In this document: positions 43,562 to 52,028 of the stretch, one piece after another | Position numbering within the stretch: position 1 is the first letter of the stretch | How the letters are laid out: every line of letters starts with the position of its first letter | Assembly: GCA_030123585.1 (NCBI GenBank) | Contig: CP126120.1 | Span: forward strand, 2,047,001-2,111,000 | Direction of reading: 5' to 3' | Origin: Rhodanobacteraceae bacterium | Lineage (GTDB): Bacteria; Pseudomonadota; Gammaproteobacteria; Xanthomonadales; Rhodanobacteraceae | DNA: 64,000 nt | The notes under the pieces: model-generated | Seen by the model: only the letters and a program-made list of their open reading frames with translations | Database searches by the model: none | What the model was told of the DNA's origin: nothing | Made by a program: the position numbers and the translations under genes

Positions 43562-45349
43562 ATGGATACGACGCGGGCCCCGGAGTTGCGTGCGCTGCTG
43601 GCGCACACTGCGGTGTTCGGCCACCTCGAACCGCAGCAGCTGGATGCGCTGCTTCAGGAGATGGCGTGGCTGTGGCTGCCCGGCGGCGCGCCGCTGTACC
43701 TGCGCGGCGAAGCCTCCGACGCGCTGTACCTCTTGAAGTCCGGCAGCCTGGGCGCATTCGTGCCGCGCCGCAATGGGCAACCGCGGCTGCTGGGCGTGTT
43801 CCCGGCCGGCTCGACCCTGGGCGAAATCGCGCTGATCACGGGCGAAGCGCACACCCACAGCGTGCGCGCGTTGCGCGATTCCGAAGTGCTGGCGCTGTCG
43901 CGCACCGCGTTCGAGGAATTGGTGGCCCGCCACCCGCGCGCGATGCTGGGCGCGGCGCGGGTCGCTGTCGAACACCTCCTGGGCGGCGCGCGCCGCAAGC
44001 CGGCGGCGCCGCCGCGGACCTTCGCGATCCTGCCGTTCGCGCCCGGCCTGCACGTCCACGCCTTCGCCGAGGAACTGCAACGCCAGTTGCAGGCCTGGGG
44101 CGGGTGCACCTTGCTCGACTCGCGCACCGGCCACGGCCGCGACACCGACTGGCTGGCCGCGCGCGAGGCCGAATCGCGCTTCGTGCTGTACGTGGATGAC
44201 GGCGATCTCGCCTGGCGGCGATTGTGCCGGCGCCAGGCCGACGCGCTGTTGCTGCTGGCCGATGCCAGCCAGCCGGCCGCGCCCTGGCCCTACCCCATCG
44301 GCGAAGCCGCGTACACCGGCGCGACCGTGCGCGGCAGCGCGAGCGAATACATGCACCACCGCCCGCGCCACCTCGTGCTGTGGCACCCGCCCGGCAAGTT
44401 CATCTATGGCGCCGCCCACGCCTGGCGCGCCGCGCTTGCGCACGCCGAGTGGCCGCACCACCACTGGCGCCGTGATGACGACATCGCGCGGCTCGCGCGC
44501 CTGCTGTCCGGCCACAGCACGGCGCTGGTGCTGTCGGGCGGCGGCGCGCGCGGCTTCGCGCAGATCGGCGTGATCCAGGCGCTGCGCGAATCGGGCATCC
44601 GCATCGACAGCGTGGTCGGCACCAGCATCGGCGCGATCATCGGCGCCGGCCTCGCCTACGAGTGGGACGACGCGAAGATGCGCGAGGCGTACCGGCGCGC
44701 GCTGGTGGACGGCAAGCCGCTGGGCGACTGGACGCTGCCGCTGGTGGCGCTGACCCGCGGCGCGCGCACCACGATGCTGCTGCGCGAAGCGTTCGGCGAA
44801 ATCGACATCGAGGACTTGCCCATCCGCTTCGCCTGCATCTCGGCCGACCTGACGCTGGGCACCACCGCGGTGCACCGCGAAGGGCTGTTGTGGCGCTGGC
44901 TGCGCGCATCCGGCGCGGTGCCGGGCATCCTGCCGCCGCTGCTGCACGGCCAGCACGTGTACGTCGATGGCGGCGTCATCAACAACCTGCCCACCGACAT
45001 GCTGACGGACGAACTGCACGGCCGCGTGATCGCGGTGGACATCAGCGCCGACGATTCGCTGGCTGCCGGCGTGGACGAAGCGGAATCGCCGGCGCTGCTG
45101 ACCCAATGGCGGCAGCGCCATCAGCAGTTGCGGCCCAGCGCCTTTGCGACCCTGGTGCGCGCGGGCATGGTCAATTCGGAAACCGGCAGCGCGCGGCGCC
45201 GCGAACTGGCCGACCTGCTGCTGCGCCCGGACATGCAGCGGATCGGCCTGTTCGACTGGCACGAGTTCGATCGCGCGATCGAGATCGGCTACCGCTGCAC
45301 GCGCGAGGCGTTGCGCAGCGAGACGTCGTCAACGCAACAAAAAGCGTAG
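43562..45349 (+). CDS. NTE-type patatin-like phospholipase with cyclic-nucleotide-binding domain
   Basis: 595 residues. The N-terminal 140 residues form a cNMP-binding-like beta-roll (LWLPGGAPLYLRGEASDALY, AGSTLGEIALITGE). The C-terminal patatin domain has the oxyanion glycine motif LSGGGARGFAQIG, the nucleophile elbow GTSIG, and the catalytic DGG (YVDGGVINNLPTD), so the Ser-Asp dyad is intact. Neuropathy-target-esterase family enzymes hydrolyse lysophospholipids near membranes. Whether the regulatory domain binds cAMP, cyclic-di-GMP or nothing is not settled by eye. The 3' end overlaps the convergent aldehyde dehydrogenase gene by 21 bp. Confidence 0.87.
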   Translation: MDTTRAPELRALLAHTAVFGHLEPQQLDALLQEMAWLWLPGGAPLYLRGEASDALYLLKSGSLGAFVPRRNGQPRLLGVFPAGSTLGEIALITGEAHTHSVRALRDSEVLALSRTAFEELVARHPRAMLGAARVAVEHLLGGARRKPAAPPRTFAILPFAPGLHVHAFAEELQRQLQAWGGCTLLDSRTGHGRDTDWLAAREAESRFVLYVDDGDLAWRRLCRRQADALLLLADASQPAAPWPYPIGEAAYTGATVRGSASEYMHHRPRHLVLWHPPGKFIYGAAHAWRAALAHAEWPHHHWRRDDDIARLARLLSGHSTALVLSGGGARGFAQIGVIQALRESGIRIDSVVGTSIGAIIGAGLAYEWDDAKMREAYRRALVDGKPLGDWTLPLVALTRGARTTMLLREAFGEIDIEDLPIRFACISADLTLGTTAVHREGLLWRWLRASGAVPGILPPLLHGQHVYVDGGVINNLPTDMLTDELHGRVIAVDISADDSLAAGVDEAESPALLTQWRQRHQQLRPSAFATLVRAGMVNSETGSARRRELADLLLRPDMQRIGLFDWHEFDRAIEIGYRCTREALRSETSSTQQKA

Positions 45350-46735
45350 CAACCGTTCCGTGCGAGGGCCGTATGGCGGCCGCAGCCACGCCGTCGCCGA
45401 CCAGCGCGCCTGGCGGAACACCGGCATCTGCTTGGAGAACGCGAGGAACCCGGCGTGCCCGTGGTACGCGCCCATGCCGGACGGCCCGATGCCGCCGAAC
45501 GGCAACCGCGACTGCACGAACTGGAACACGCAGTCGTTGACCGCGGCGCTGCCCGCGGTGCAGGCCGCGAGCACGCGGTCGATGCGCGCGCGGTCGTCGT
45601 CGAACACATACAGCGCCAACGGGCGCGGGCGCGCCTCGACGTAGCCGATCGCTTCGTCGAATTCGCGGTACGTGACGATCGGCAACACCGGCCCGAAGAT
45701 TTCCTCGCGCATCAGCGTCACCGAATCCGGAGCGTCCAGCACCACGGCCGGCGCAACGATGCGACGCGCGGGATCGTCCGCTGCGCCATCGGACAACGGG
45801 ACAACCCGCGCGCCCGCCGCGCGCGCCTCGTCCAGCCACGCCTGCAGGCGCTCGTAGTGCAGGTTGTTGACGATGCTGGCGTAGTCACCGTCATCGTGCA
45901 GCGCCGGATAATGCCGCGCGACGTAATGGCGCAGATGCTGCACGAACGCATCGCGTTCGGCCGCATGCACCAGCACGTAATCGGGCGCGATGCAGGTCTG
46001 GCCCGCATTGAGGAACTTGCCCGCCGCGATGCGATCGGCGTTGCGCGCGGTCGCGCAGCCCGGCGCGACGATCGCCGGCGACTTGCCGCCCAGCTCCAGC
46101 GTCACCGGCACGAGGTGGGGCGCAGCCGCGGCCAGCACCTGCGGGGCCAGCGCGGTCGAGCCCGTGAACAACAGGTGGTCGAACGGCAACGCGGCGAACG
46201 CGGCGGCGACCTCGGCGCCGCCCTGCACCACCGCCACGCGTTCGGGCGGGAAAACATCCACGATCAACTCGGCCAGCAATGCGGACGTGCGCGGCGTGCG
46301 CTCGGAAGGTTTCAGCAGCACATGGTTGCCCGCGGCGAGCGCATCGACCAGCGGCACCAGTGCGAGGTTGACCGGGTAGTTCCACGGGCTGACGATGCCG
46401 ACCACGCCCAGCGGTTTCGGAATGATCGCGCAGCGCGCCGGCAGGAAATTGGCATCGGCGGCGACCCGCCGCGGGCGCACCCAGCGCCGCAGGTGCCTGC
46501 GCGCATGATCGATCTCGTGCAGCACCGGCATGCCGTCGGCCAGCAGGGTTTCGGCGCGCGGACGCCGGCCGAAGTCGTCGCTGACGGCGCGCGCGAAATC
46601 CTCCAGCCGTGCCTTGAACGCCACGCGCAGGCGCGCGAGATCGTTCAGGCGCTCCGCAAGATCGGGCGCATGCGCACGCCACGCCGTGCGCTGGCGCTGC
46701 AGCAAATCATTCAGGCTGGCGAGGGGCGTGTCCAT
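45329..46735 (-). CDS. calB: Coniferyl-aldehyde dehydrogenase-type ALDH
   Basis: 468 residues, somewhat shorter than classical ALDH, as for the coniferyl/fatty-aldehyde dehydrogenase branch. Motifs: VGIVSPWNYPVNLALVPLVD, LFTGSTALAPQVL, the base glutamate in TLELGGKSP, the catalytic cysteine in NAGQTCIAPDYVLV, and LPFGGIGPSGMGAYHG. It oxidises hydrophobic or aromatic aldehydes with NAD(P)+. The name calB follows family usage; no phenylpropanoid genes surround it, so general aldehyde detoxification is equally likely. The C-terminus overlaps the patatin gene tail-to-tail. Confidence 0.82.
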   Translation of the reverse strand: MDTPLASLNDLLQRQRTAWRAHAPDLAERLNDLARLRVAFKARLEDFARAVSDDFGRRPRAETLLADGMPVLHEIDHARRHLRRWVRPRRVAADANFLPARCAIIPKPLGVVGIVSPWNYPVNLALVPLVDALAAGNHVLLKPSERTPRTSALLAELIVDVFPPERVAVVQGGAEVAAAFAALPFDHLLFTGSTALAPQVLAAAAPHLVPVTLELGGKSPAIVAPGCATARNADRIAAGKFLNAGQTCIAPDYVLVHAAERDAFVQHLRHYVARHYPALHDDGDYASIVNNLHYERLQAWLDEARAAGARVVPLSDGAADDPARRIVAPAVVLDAPDSVTLMREEIFGPVLPIVTYREFDEAIGYVEARPRPLALYVFDDDRARIDRVLAACTAGSAAVNDCVFQFVQSRLPFGGIGPSGMGAYHGHAGFLAFSKQMPVFRQARWSATAWLRPPYGPRTERLLRFLLR

Positions 46736-46791
46736 CGATGCATGCGGGCATTACGATGCGTGAATCGTGATCCACACCAGGACGAAGCGCA

Positions 46792-47328
46792 ATGACCAGA
46801 CTGCGCGCCTATCGCGACGTGATGCCCAAACTCGGCGCACGCGTGTACGTCGATCCGGCCGCCTGCGTGATCGGCGACGTGGAACTCGACGACGACGTGT
46901 CGATCTGGCCTGGCGCGGTGGTGCGCGGCGACGTCGAACGCATCCGCATCGGTGCGCGGACGAACGTGCAGGACGGCGCCGTGCTGCACGTGACCCACGA
47001 CGGTCCGTACACGCCGGGCGGTTCGCCGTGCATCGTCGGCGCGGACGTCACCATCGGCCACGGCGCGGTGATCCACGCCTGCACCATCGGGGACTGCTGC
47101 CTGATCGGCATGCACGCGACGGTGCTGGACGGCGCGCTGGTGCACCGCCACGCCTTCGTCGGCGCCGGTGCGCTGGTCGCGCCCGGCAAGATCGTGGGCG
47201 AAGGCGAACTCTGGATCGGCAACCCCGCGCGCTGCGTGCGCAAGCTGAGCGACAAGGAAATCGAGCAGCTCGCCTATTCGGCGCGGCATTACGTGAAGTT
47301 GAAGGACGAATACCTCGCGGCCTCGTAG
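46792..47328 (+). CDS. Gamma-carbonic anhydrase family protein (YrdA-like)
   Basis: 178 residues of left-handed beta-helix hexapeptide repeats. The core segments AVVRGDVERIRIGARTNVQD and VTIGHGAVIHACTIGDCC carry the Zn-ligand histidines, with HVTHDG before them. Family members bind a metal at the trimer interface; many bacterial ones show no measured carbonic anhydrase activity, so the function is tentative. Divergent from the aldehyde dehydrogenase gene. Confidence 0.87.
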   Translation: MTRLRAYRDVMPKLGARVYVDPAACVIGDVELDDDVSIWPGAVVRGDVERIRIGARTNVQDGAVLHVTHDGPYTPGGSPCIVGADVTIGHGAVIHACTIGDCCLIGMHATVLDGALVHRHAFVGAGALVAPGKIVGEGELWIGNPARCVRKLSDKEIEQLAYSARHYVKLKDEYLAAS

Positions 47329-47363
47329 GCTGCCTGCGCGCAGCCGGCCGCGCACGCGCGCTC

Positions 47364-48194
47364 CTACGGCAGCGTGTCACGCAACGCGCGCAATGCCGCG
47401 TCGGTGTCCGGCCGCACGCCGTGCCAGCGTTCGAACGACGCGGCGGCGGTTTCGACCAGCATGCCGAGGCCATCGAACGCCGCCGCGCATCCGGCCTGCT
47501 TCGCCCACGCCACGAACGGCTGCGCGCCCGGGCCGTAGCTCAAATCGTAGGCGATCGTTCTGGCGCCTGCCGGCGGCGACGGCAACGCCAGCGGCGCGTG
47601 CCGCACCCCCGCCGAGGTCGCGTTGACGATCAGGTCGAACGGCCGGGAACGGTCAAGCGCGTTCCACTCCCTGACGCGCACGCCCGGATACTGCACCAGC
47701 GCACCGGCCAGGGTCTGCGCGCGTTGCAGGGTGCGATTGGCGATCACCAGGCTTTTCACGCCCGCGCCCAGCAACGCGAACGCCGCCGCACACGCGGCAC
47801 CGCCTGCGCCCAGCAGCAGCACGTTGCGATGGACGGGATCGATGTCGCAGCGCGCCCGCATGTCCGCCATCATCCCGGCGCCGTCGTTGTTGTCGGCTTC
47901 AAGCTGCCCGTCGTCCAGCGCCGTCAGCACGTTCGCCACGCCCAGCCTTTCGGCGGTGGCCGTGCGCACCTGCGCCAAGCCGAACGCGGCCGCCTTGTGC
48001 GGCAACGTGACGTTGGCGCCGCGGCCGCCGGCCGCGAAGAAGCCGCGCACCGAATCGGCGAAGGTTTCGGGCGTCGCATCCACCGCGGCGTATTCCAGGG
48101 CGATGCCGGTCTGCTGGCCGAACAGCGCGTGCAGGCGCGGCGACAGCGAATGTGCGATGGGGTGGCCGAACACGGCGTAGCGGGGAAGGGGCAT
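47364..48194 (-). CDS. aroE: Shikimate dehydrogenase
   Basis: 276 residues. It starts MPLPRYAVFGHPIAHSLSP, with the shikimate-binding serines in HSLSPRLH, the catalytic lysine in GANVTLPHKAAAF, the NADP-binding motif LLLGAGGAACAAAFAL and NRT, and DGLGMLVETAA near the end. It reduces 3-dehydroshikimate in aromatic amino acid synthesis. The start codon is fixed by homology, but the whole ribosome-binding region is a heptamer tandem array, so no Shine-Dalgarno sequence is visible. Confidence 0.93.
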   Translation of the reverse strand: MPLPRYAVFGHPIAHSLSPRLHALFGQQTGIALEYAAVDATPETFADSVRGFFAAGGRGANVTLPHKAAAFGLAQVRTATAERLGVANVLTALDDGQLEADNNDGAGMMADMRARCDIDPVHRNVLLLGAGGAACAAAFALLGAGVKSLVIANRTLQRAQTLAGALVQYPGVRVREWNALDRSRPFDLIVNATSAGVRHAPLALPSPPAGARTIAYDLSYGPGAQPFVAWAKQAGCAAAFDGLGMLVETAAASFERWHGVRPDTDAALRALRDTLP

Positions 48195-48220
48195 GGGGGA
48201 TGGGGGATGGGGGATGGGGG
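48193..48220. repeat. Heptamer tandem repeat (ATGGGGG)4 at the aroE start
   Basis: Four perfect copies, read CCCCCAT on the minus strand. The aroE ATG is formed by the last AT of the array plus the next base, so the array covers the 26 bases before the start codon. The unit length of 7 matches the GGGAATC array after rho. Confidence 0.9.
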
Positions 48221-48327
48221 AAGCGTAGCAACGAACCGGAGTCACCGGACGGAGATCGCGGTCCGCTGTCGCGACCGGTGAGACGGCCCGGAGGCAGGCT
48301 GGGCTATCCCCACCGCGGAGCCAGGCC

Positions 48328-48642
48328 ATGAGCCGCCAATCCACTGAAACCGATGTCCTCACCCTCGCCGCCGCCACCTGGCTGGCCTGTGGCATCGTGT
48401 TGCTTGGGCTCACGCCCCTGCCCTTGCACGACGCAAGCCTGGGCTGGTCGTTGCCGTTCTGGTTGCTGGTCGCGCCCGGCCTGCTGCTCGTGGCGAGGCG
48501 CGTATTCACGCCGGGCCGGGATGCATCGGCACGACGCAAGGCGCGATCGATCCAGCACGTGAACGCACCGACGATCCGGCGACGCAAGACGACCACCAGC
48601 CCAGGCGTTCGCACGCGGCCGACGCGGCGAACGGCAGCATGA
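48328..48642 (+). CDS. Small membrane protein of unknown function
   Basis: 104 residues with two hydrophobic segments (LTLAAATWLACGIVLLGLTP and LGWSLPFWLLVAPGLLLVAR) followed by a basic, arginine-rich tail that should be cytoplasmic. I recognise no family. The frame, hydrophobic pattern and a positive-inside tail support a real gene, though there is only a weak ribosome site. It is divergent from aroE and convergent with the RimK-like gene, whose stop is 8 bp away. Confidence 0.5.
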   Translation: MSRQSTETDVLTLAAATWLACGIVLLGLTPLPLHDASLGWSLPFWLLVAPGLLLVARRVFTPGRDASARRKARSIQHVNAPTIRRRKTTTSPGVRTRPTRRTAA

Positions 48643-48649
48643 CGCCTCG

Positions 48650-50131
48650 TCAGGCCGCGACGCCGTTCCGCTTGGCCTCCATCCGCCGCAGCAACTCGCG
48701 CATGATGCGCTGATACAACTCCTCGCCGAGTTCGGCGTCTTCCACCCCGGCGTCGATCGAGGGGTTGTCGTTCACCTCGATCAGCACGGTGCGGTCGCGG
48801 GTCTGCTTGATATCCACGCCGTACAGTCCGTTGCCGATCGCGGACGAACCGCGCACCGCCAGCTTCACCACTTCCGACGGCGCGTCCTCGACCTTCAGGC
48901 ACTCGAAGCCGCCCGAACGCGCGCTGCCGCGGGCGCTGTGGTTGTAGATCTGCCAGTGCCCGCGCGACATGAAGTATTTGCAGGCGTACAGCGGCTTGCG
49001 GTTGAGCACGCCGATGCGCCAGTCGAAGTCGGTGTACAGGAACTCCTGCGCAATCAGCAGCGCGGTGCTCTGGAACAGATGCGCCGCGGCCTTCTCCAGT
49101 TGCTCCAGGTCGTCCACCTTGATCACGCCGCGCGAAAAGGATCCATCGGGGATTTTCAGCACCAGCGGGAAACCCAGCTTGTCGGGCAGGTCGCGCAATT
49201 GTTTCGAGTCCTCGCGATACAGCACTTCCGAGCGCGGCACCGCGATCTTGTGCGCACGCAGCAGGTCGTTGAGGTAGATCTTGTTGGTGCAGCGCAGGAT
49301 CGAGGTGGGGTCGTCGATCACCATCATGCCTTCGCGCTCGGCCTTGTGCGCGAAACGGTAGGTGTGGTCGTCGGGCGCGGTAGTTTCGCGGATGAACAGG
49401 CCGTCGTACTCGGCCAGGCGCGGATAATCGTGCTTGTGGATCGTGTCGACCTCGATGCCGAGGTCCTTGCCCGCCGCGACGAACTGCTTCAACGCGCGCG
49501 CGTTCGAGGGCGGCATCGCCTCCTTCGGATTCACCAGCATCGCGAGGTCGTAGCGGAACTGCCTGCGCGCACGCGGCTTGCGCCACAAGCGTTTCGAGAA
49601 CGCGTCCAGCGCCTGCGCGAAGGCATCCTCCTGGCCGTCGTCCAGCGTGTGCAGGCCGACCGGCTTGATCGCGCTGATCTGCCACACCCGATCGCGTTCG
49701 AACTCGATCCGCAGCAACGGACACGGGAACGTCTCGAACACCTGCCGCGCCAGGTCCTGCAGCGCGGGATAACGGGTTTCGCCGAAATACACCAGGATGC
49801 CGAGATCGGTGGTGTCCTGGCCGCCGGCCGGCAGGAAGTGACCGAGTTTCTGGTTGAGGTCCTCGACGTCCAGGTTGTACAGCGCGCGCTTGCGCAGGTC
49901 GCTGATGGTGCGCACCGAGGGAATCACGCGGTGTCCGCGTGCCTCGCCCAGCAGCGAAACGTAGTGGCCGATGCCGAGGTACTTGTAGCTGCGGCACAGG
50001 TTGATGACGTGCGTGCGTTCGTCGCCGCCGAGCGGTTCGCGCAGGTACTGCATCGCGGTGACGACATTGTCGGACGGGTAGTACGAACCCCAGTCCGATG
50101 CTTTTTCGACGACGATGGCCAGCCGGCTCAT
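48650..50131 (-). CDS. RimK-like ATP-grasp protein with N-terminal RLAN-type domain
   Basis: 493 residues. The N-terminal half (RLAIVVEKASDWGSYYPSDN) is the RimK-like ATP-grasp N-terminal domain type, and the C-terminal ATP-grasp has FPLVLKIPDGSFSRGVIKVD and the Mg-binding end VLIEVNDNPSIDAGVED. ATP-grasp ligases of the RimK branch add amino acids, often glutamate, to proteins or small peptides; the long form is distinct from ribosomal-S6-modifying RimK and its substrate is unknown. The divergent GNAT gene 164 bp away is a recurrent neighbour of this family, suggesting a joint modification system. Confidence 0.8.
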   Translation of the reverse strand: MSRLAIVVEKASDWGSYYPSDNVVTAMQYLREPLGGDERTHVINLCRSYKYLGIGHYVSLLGEARGHRVIPSVRTISDLRKRALYNLDVEDLNQKLGHFLPAGGQDTTDLGILVYFGETRYPALQDLARQVFETFPCPLLRIEFERDRVWQISAIKPVGLHTLDDGQEDAFAQALDAFSKRLWRKPRARRQFRYDLAMLVNPKEAMPPSNARALKQFVAAGKDLGIEVDTIHKHDYPRLAEYDGLFIRETTAPDDHTYRFAHKAEREGMMVIDDPTSILRCTNKIYLNDLLRAHKIAVPRSEVLYREDSKQLRDLPDKLGFPLVLKIPDGSFSRGVIKVDDLEQLEKAAAHLFQSTALLIAQEFLYTDFDWRIGVLNRKPLYACKYFMSRGHWQIYNHSARGSARSGGFECLKVEDAPSEVVKLAVRGSSAIGNGLYGVDIKQTRDRTVLIEVNDNPSIDAGVEDAELGEELYQRIMRELLRRMEAKRNGVAA

Positions 50132-50295
50132 TGCGACCTTCCTGATTCGACGCGCGCGCCGCGGCGGGATGTCGCACGGTGCCCCGAAGGCGTGCAGTGT
50201 CGGCACCGCGCGCGCCGAACGCAAGGGGTGACTGTGGCAGGGCAAGCCGGGATTCAGGCTTGCGCGCCGCCAACCGGCACGCCACGCTTGCAGCC

Positions 50296-50772
50296 ATGCC
50301 GCACACCCGCACCGCTCCCCCCATCCGCCGCGCCACCCGGGCCGACATCGACGCATTGCTTGCGCTGGAAGAAGCCACCTTCGACAGCGACCGCATCAGC
50401 CACGCGCAATGGCGGCGGCACATCGCGAGCGACAGCGCCCGGGTATGGGTGGCCGGCCCACCCGGCGAGGTCCACGGCGCAGCGGTGGTGTTCTACCGGC
50501 GCAACGCACGCAACGCGCGGCTGTATTCGATCGCGGTCGGGGCACACGCGCGCGGAACGGGGCTCGGAGGCGCCCTGCTGGCTGCCGCGGAGGCCGATGC
50601 GCGCGCGCACGGCCGCGCGGCGATGACCCTCGAAGTGCGCGTCGACAACCCGTCCGCCAAGGCCATGTACGAACGCCGCGGCTACCTGCAGGTCAAACGC
50701 CTGCCGCATTTCTACGAAGACGGTGCGGATGCGTGGCGGTATGCGAAATCCCTGACGACTGTCGCGCCGTGA
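50296..50772 (+). CDS. GNAT family N-acetyltransferase
   Basis: 158 residues. The GNAT motif A is SIAVGAHARGTGLGGALLAAA, with acetyl-CoA pyrophosphate binding by R/Q-x-x-G-x-G/A (ARGTGLG), and motif B NPSAKAMYERRGYLQVKRLP. The overall pattern is that of RimI-like peptide N-terminal acetyltransferases. The divergent RimK-like ligase suggests that it acts on a peptide or amino-acylated product. ATG 50296 was chosen as the start; the longer upstream frame is basic and unlike the family. Confidence 0.8.
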   Translation: MPHTRTAPPIRRATRADIDALLALEEATFDSDRISHAQWRRHIASDSARVWVAGPPGEVHGAAVVFYRRNARNARLYSIAVGAHARGTGLGGALLAAAEADARAHGRAAMTLEVRVDNPSAKAMYERRGYLQVKRLPHFYEDGADAWRYAKSLTTVAP

Positions 50773-50881
50773 ACCGGTGACGTTCGGGACAGGCGCGCCC
50801 CAGACCCGCACCTGTGACGGGCACGCCGCATCGGCAACCGCACGCTTATACTGGCAACCGGTTTTCCTGCGGGTTGCACGC

Positions 50882-51097
50882 ATGCGCCGTCGCGTCGTTT
50901 TCGCGTCACTGATCCTGCTGGGCATTGGGCTACTGGCCGCCTGCGGGCAGAAAGGACCGCTTTACCTTCCGGCCAGGCCCGCGGCGCCGTCGCCTGCAGC
51001 TTCGGTTTCGGCACCTGCGGCGGCGGCATCCGCCGCCACGCCCGTTCCCGCCACCACGGGTGCCGTACCGGCACCCGCTTCGTCCAGCCACGATTGA
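50882..51097 (+). CDS. lptM: LptM (YifL-like) small lipoprotein
   Basis: 71 residues. A short signal is followed by the lipobox LLAAC and the family hallmark CGQKGPLYLP directly after the lipidated cysteine. The remaining 45 residues are Ala/Pro/Ser-rich. In enterobacteria LptM helps assemble the LptD/LptE LPS translocon in the outer membrane. Its place just before dapF is conserved. The start ATG 50882 leaves the expected short basic N-region. Confidence 0.88.
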   Translation: MRRRVVFASLILLGIGLLAACGQKGPLYLPARPAAPSPAASVSAPAAAASAATPVPATTGAVPAPASSSHD

Positions 51098-51113
51098 GGC
51101 CGCAAGGTCGATC

Positions 51114-51953
51114 GTGAGCCTTCGCTTCACCAAGATGCACGGCCTCGGCAACGACTTCGTCGTGCTGGACGTGCGCCATTCGCCGTCGACGCCGGACGCC
51201 GCGCGCATCCGCGCGATGGCGGACCGCCACACCGGCATCGGCTTCGACCAGTTGCTGAGCATCGAGCCGGCGCGCGATCCCGCGCACCTCGCCGCCTACG
51301 CGATCCGCAACGCCGACGGCTCGCTGGCCGAGCAATGTGGCAACGGCGCGCGTTGCATCGGTGCGTGGCTGCACCGCGCCGGCGTGCTCGCGACGGGCGC
51401 GGATGCGAAACTGGAAAGTCCCGCAGGCGTGATCGACGTGCGCGTGATCGACGCCACCACGGTCACGGTGGAAATGGGCGAGCCCGAATTCGATCCGGCG
51501 CGGGTTCCGTTCGAAGCGCCCGCCGCTGCGGATACGTACTCACTGGACGTCGATGGCGAGCGCATCGAGGTCGCCGCGGTCTCCATGGGCAACCCGCATG
51601 CAGTCATGCAAGTCGCCGATGTGCACGCAGCGGACGTGGATCGACTGGGTCCACTGATCACATGCCATCCGCGTTTTCCGAACGGCGCCAACGCCGGATT
51701 CGCGCAAGTCGTCGACGCGCACGCCATCCGCCTGCGCGTGCACGAACGCGGCGCCGGCTGGACGCAGGCCTGCGGCAGCGGCGCCTGTGCGGCGGTCGCT
51801 GCGCTGCGCCGACGCGGCCGCGTCGCCGACACCGTGCGCGTGGAACTGCCAGGCGGGCCCCTTGAAATCGAATGGCGCGGTCCGGGGCATGTGCTGTGGA
51901 TGACCGGTCCGGCCGCGTTCTCGTTCGACGGCGAATGGCCTGACAGTCCTTGA
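51114..51953 (+). CDS. dapF: Diaminopimelate epimerase
   Basis: 279 residues. It starts (GTG) SLRFTKMHGLGNDFVVLD; the two catalytic cysteines are in EQCGNGARC and QACGSGACA, and HPRFPNGANAGFAQ is present. It converts LL- to meso-diaminopimelate for lysine and peptidoglycan. GTG 51114 was chosen because the protein family begins at this point; AAGGTC lies upstream. lptM precedes it by 16 bp and DUF484 and xerC follow, as in E. coli. Confidence 0.94.
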   Translation: MSLRFTKMHGLGNDFVVLDVRHSPSTPDAARIRAMADRHTGIGFDQLLSIEPARDPAHLAAYAIRNADGSLAEQCGNGARCIGAWLHRAGVLATGADAKLESPAGVIDVRVIDATTVTVEMGEPEFDPARVPFEAPAAADTYSLDVDGERIEVAAVSMGNPHAVMQVADVHAADVDRLGPLITCHPRFPNGANAGFAQVVDAHAIRLRVHERGAGWTQACGSGACAAVAALRRRGRVADTVRVELPGGPLEIEWRGPGHVLWMTGPAAFSFDGEWPDSP

Positions 51954-52028
51954 ACAACCTGCTGCGCTTGGGAGGTTGCACACATCAACCGCTCTCACCA
52001 AACTTCCCGCATGCCACCGGAGCCCAGC

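Noticed and set aside
47364..50423. 1019-codon open frame spanning aroE and the RimK-like gene on the minus strand
   Set aside because: Only its last 276 codons (aroE) match a protein; the rest is antisense-register shadow of the RimK-like gene, which itself lies in another frame with clear motifs.
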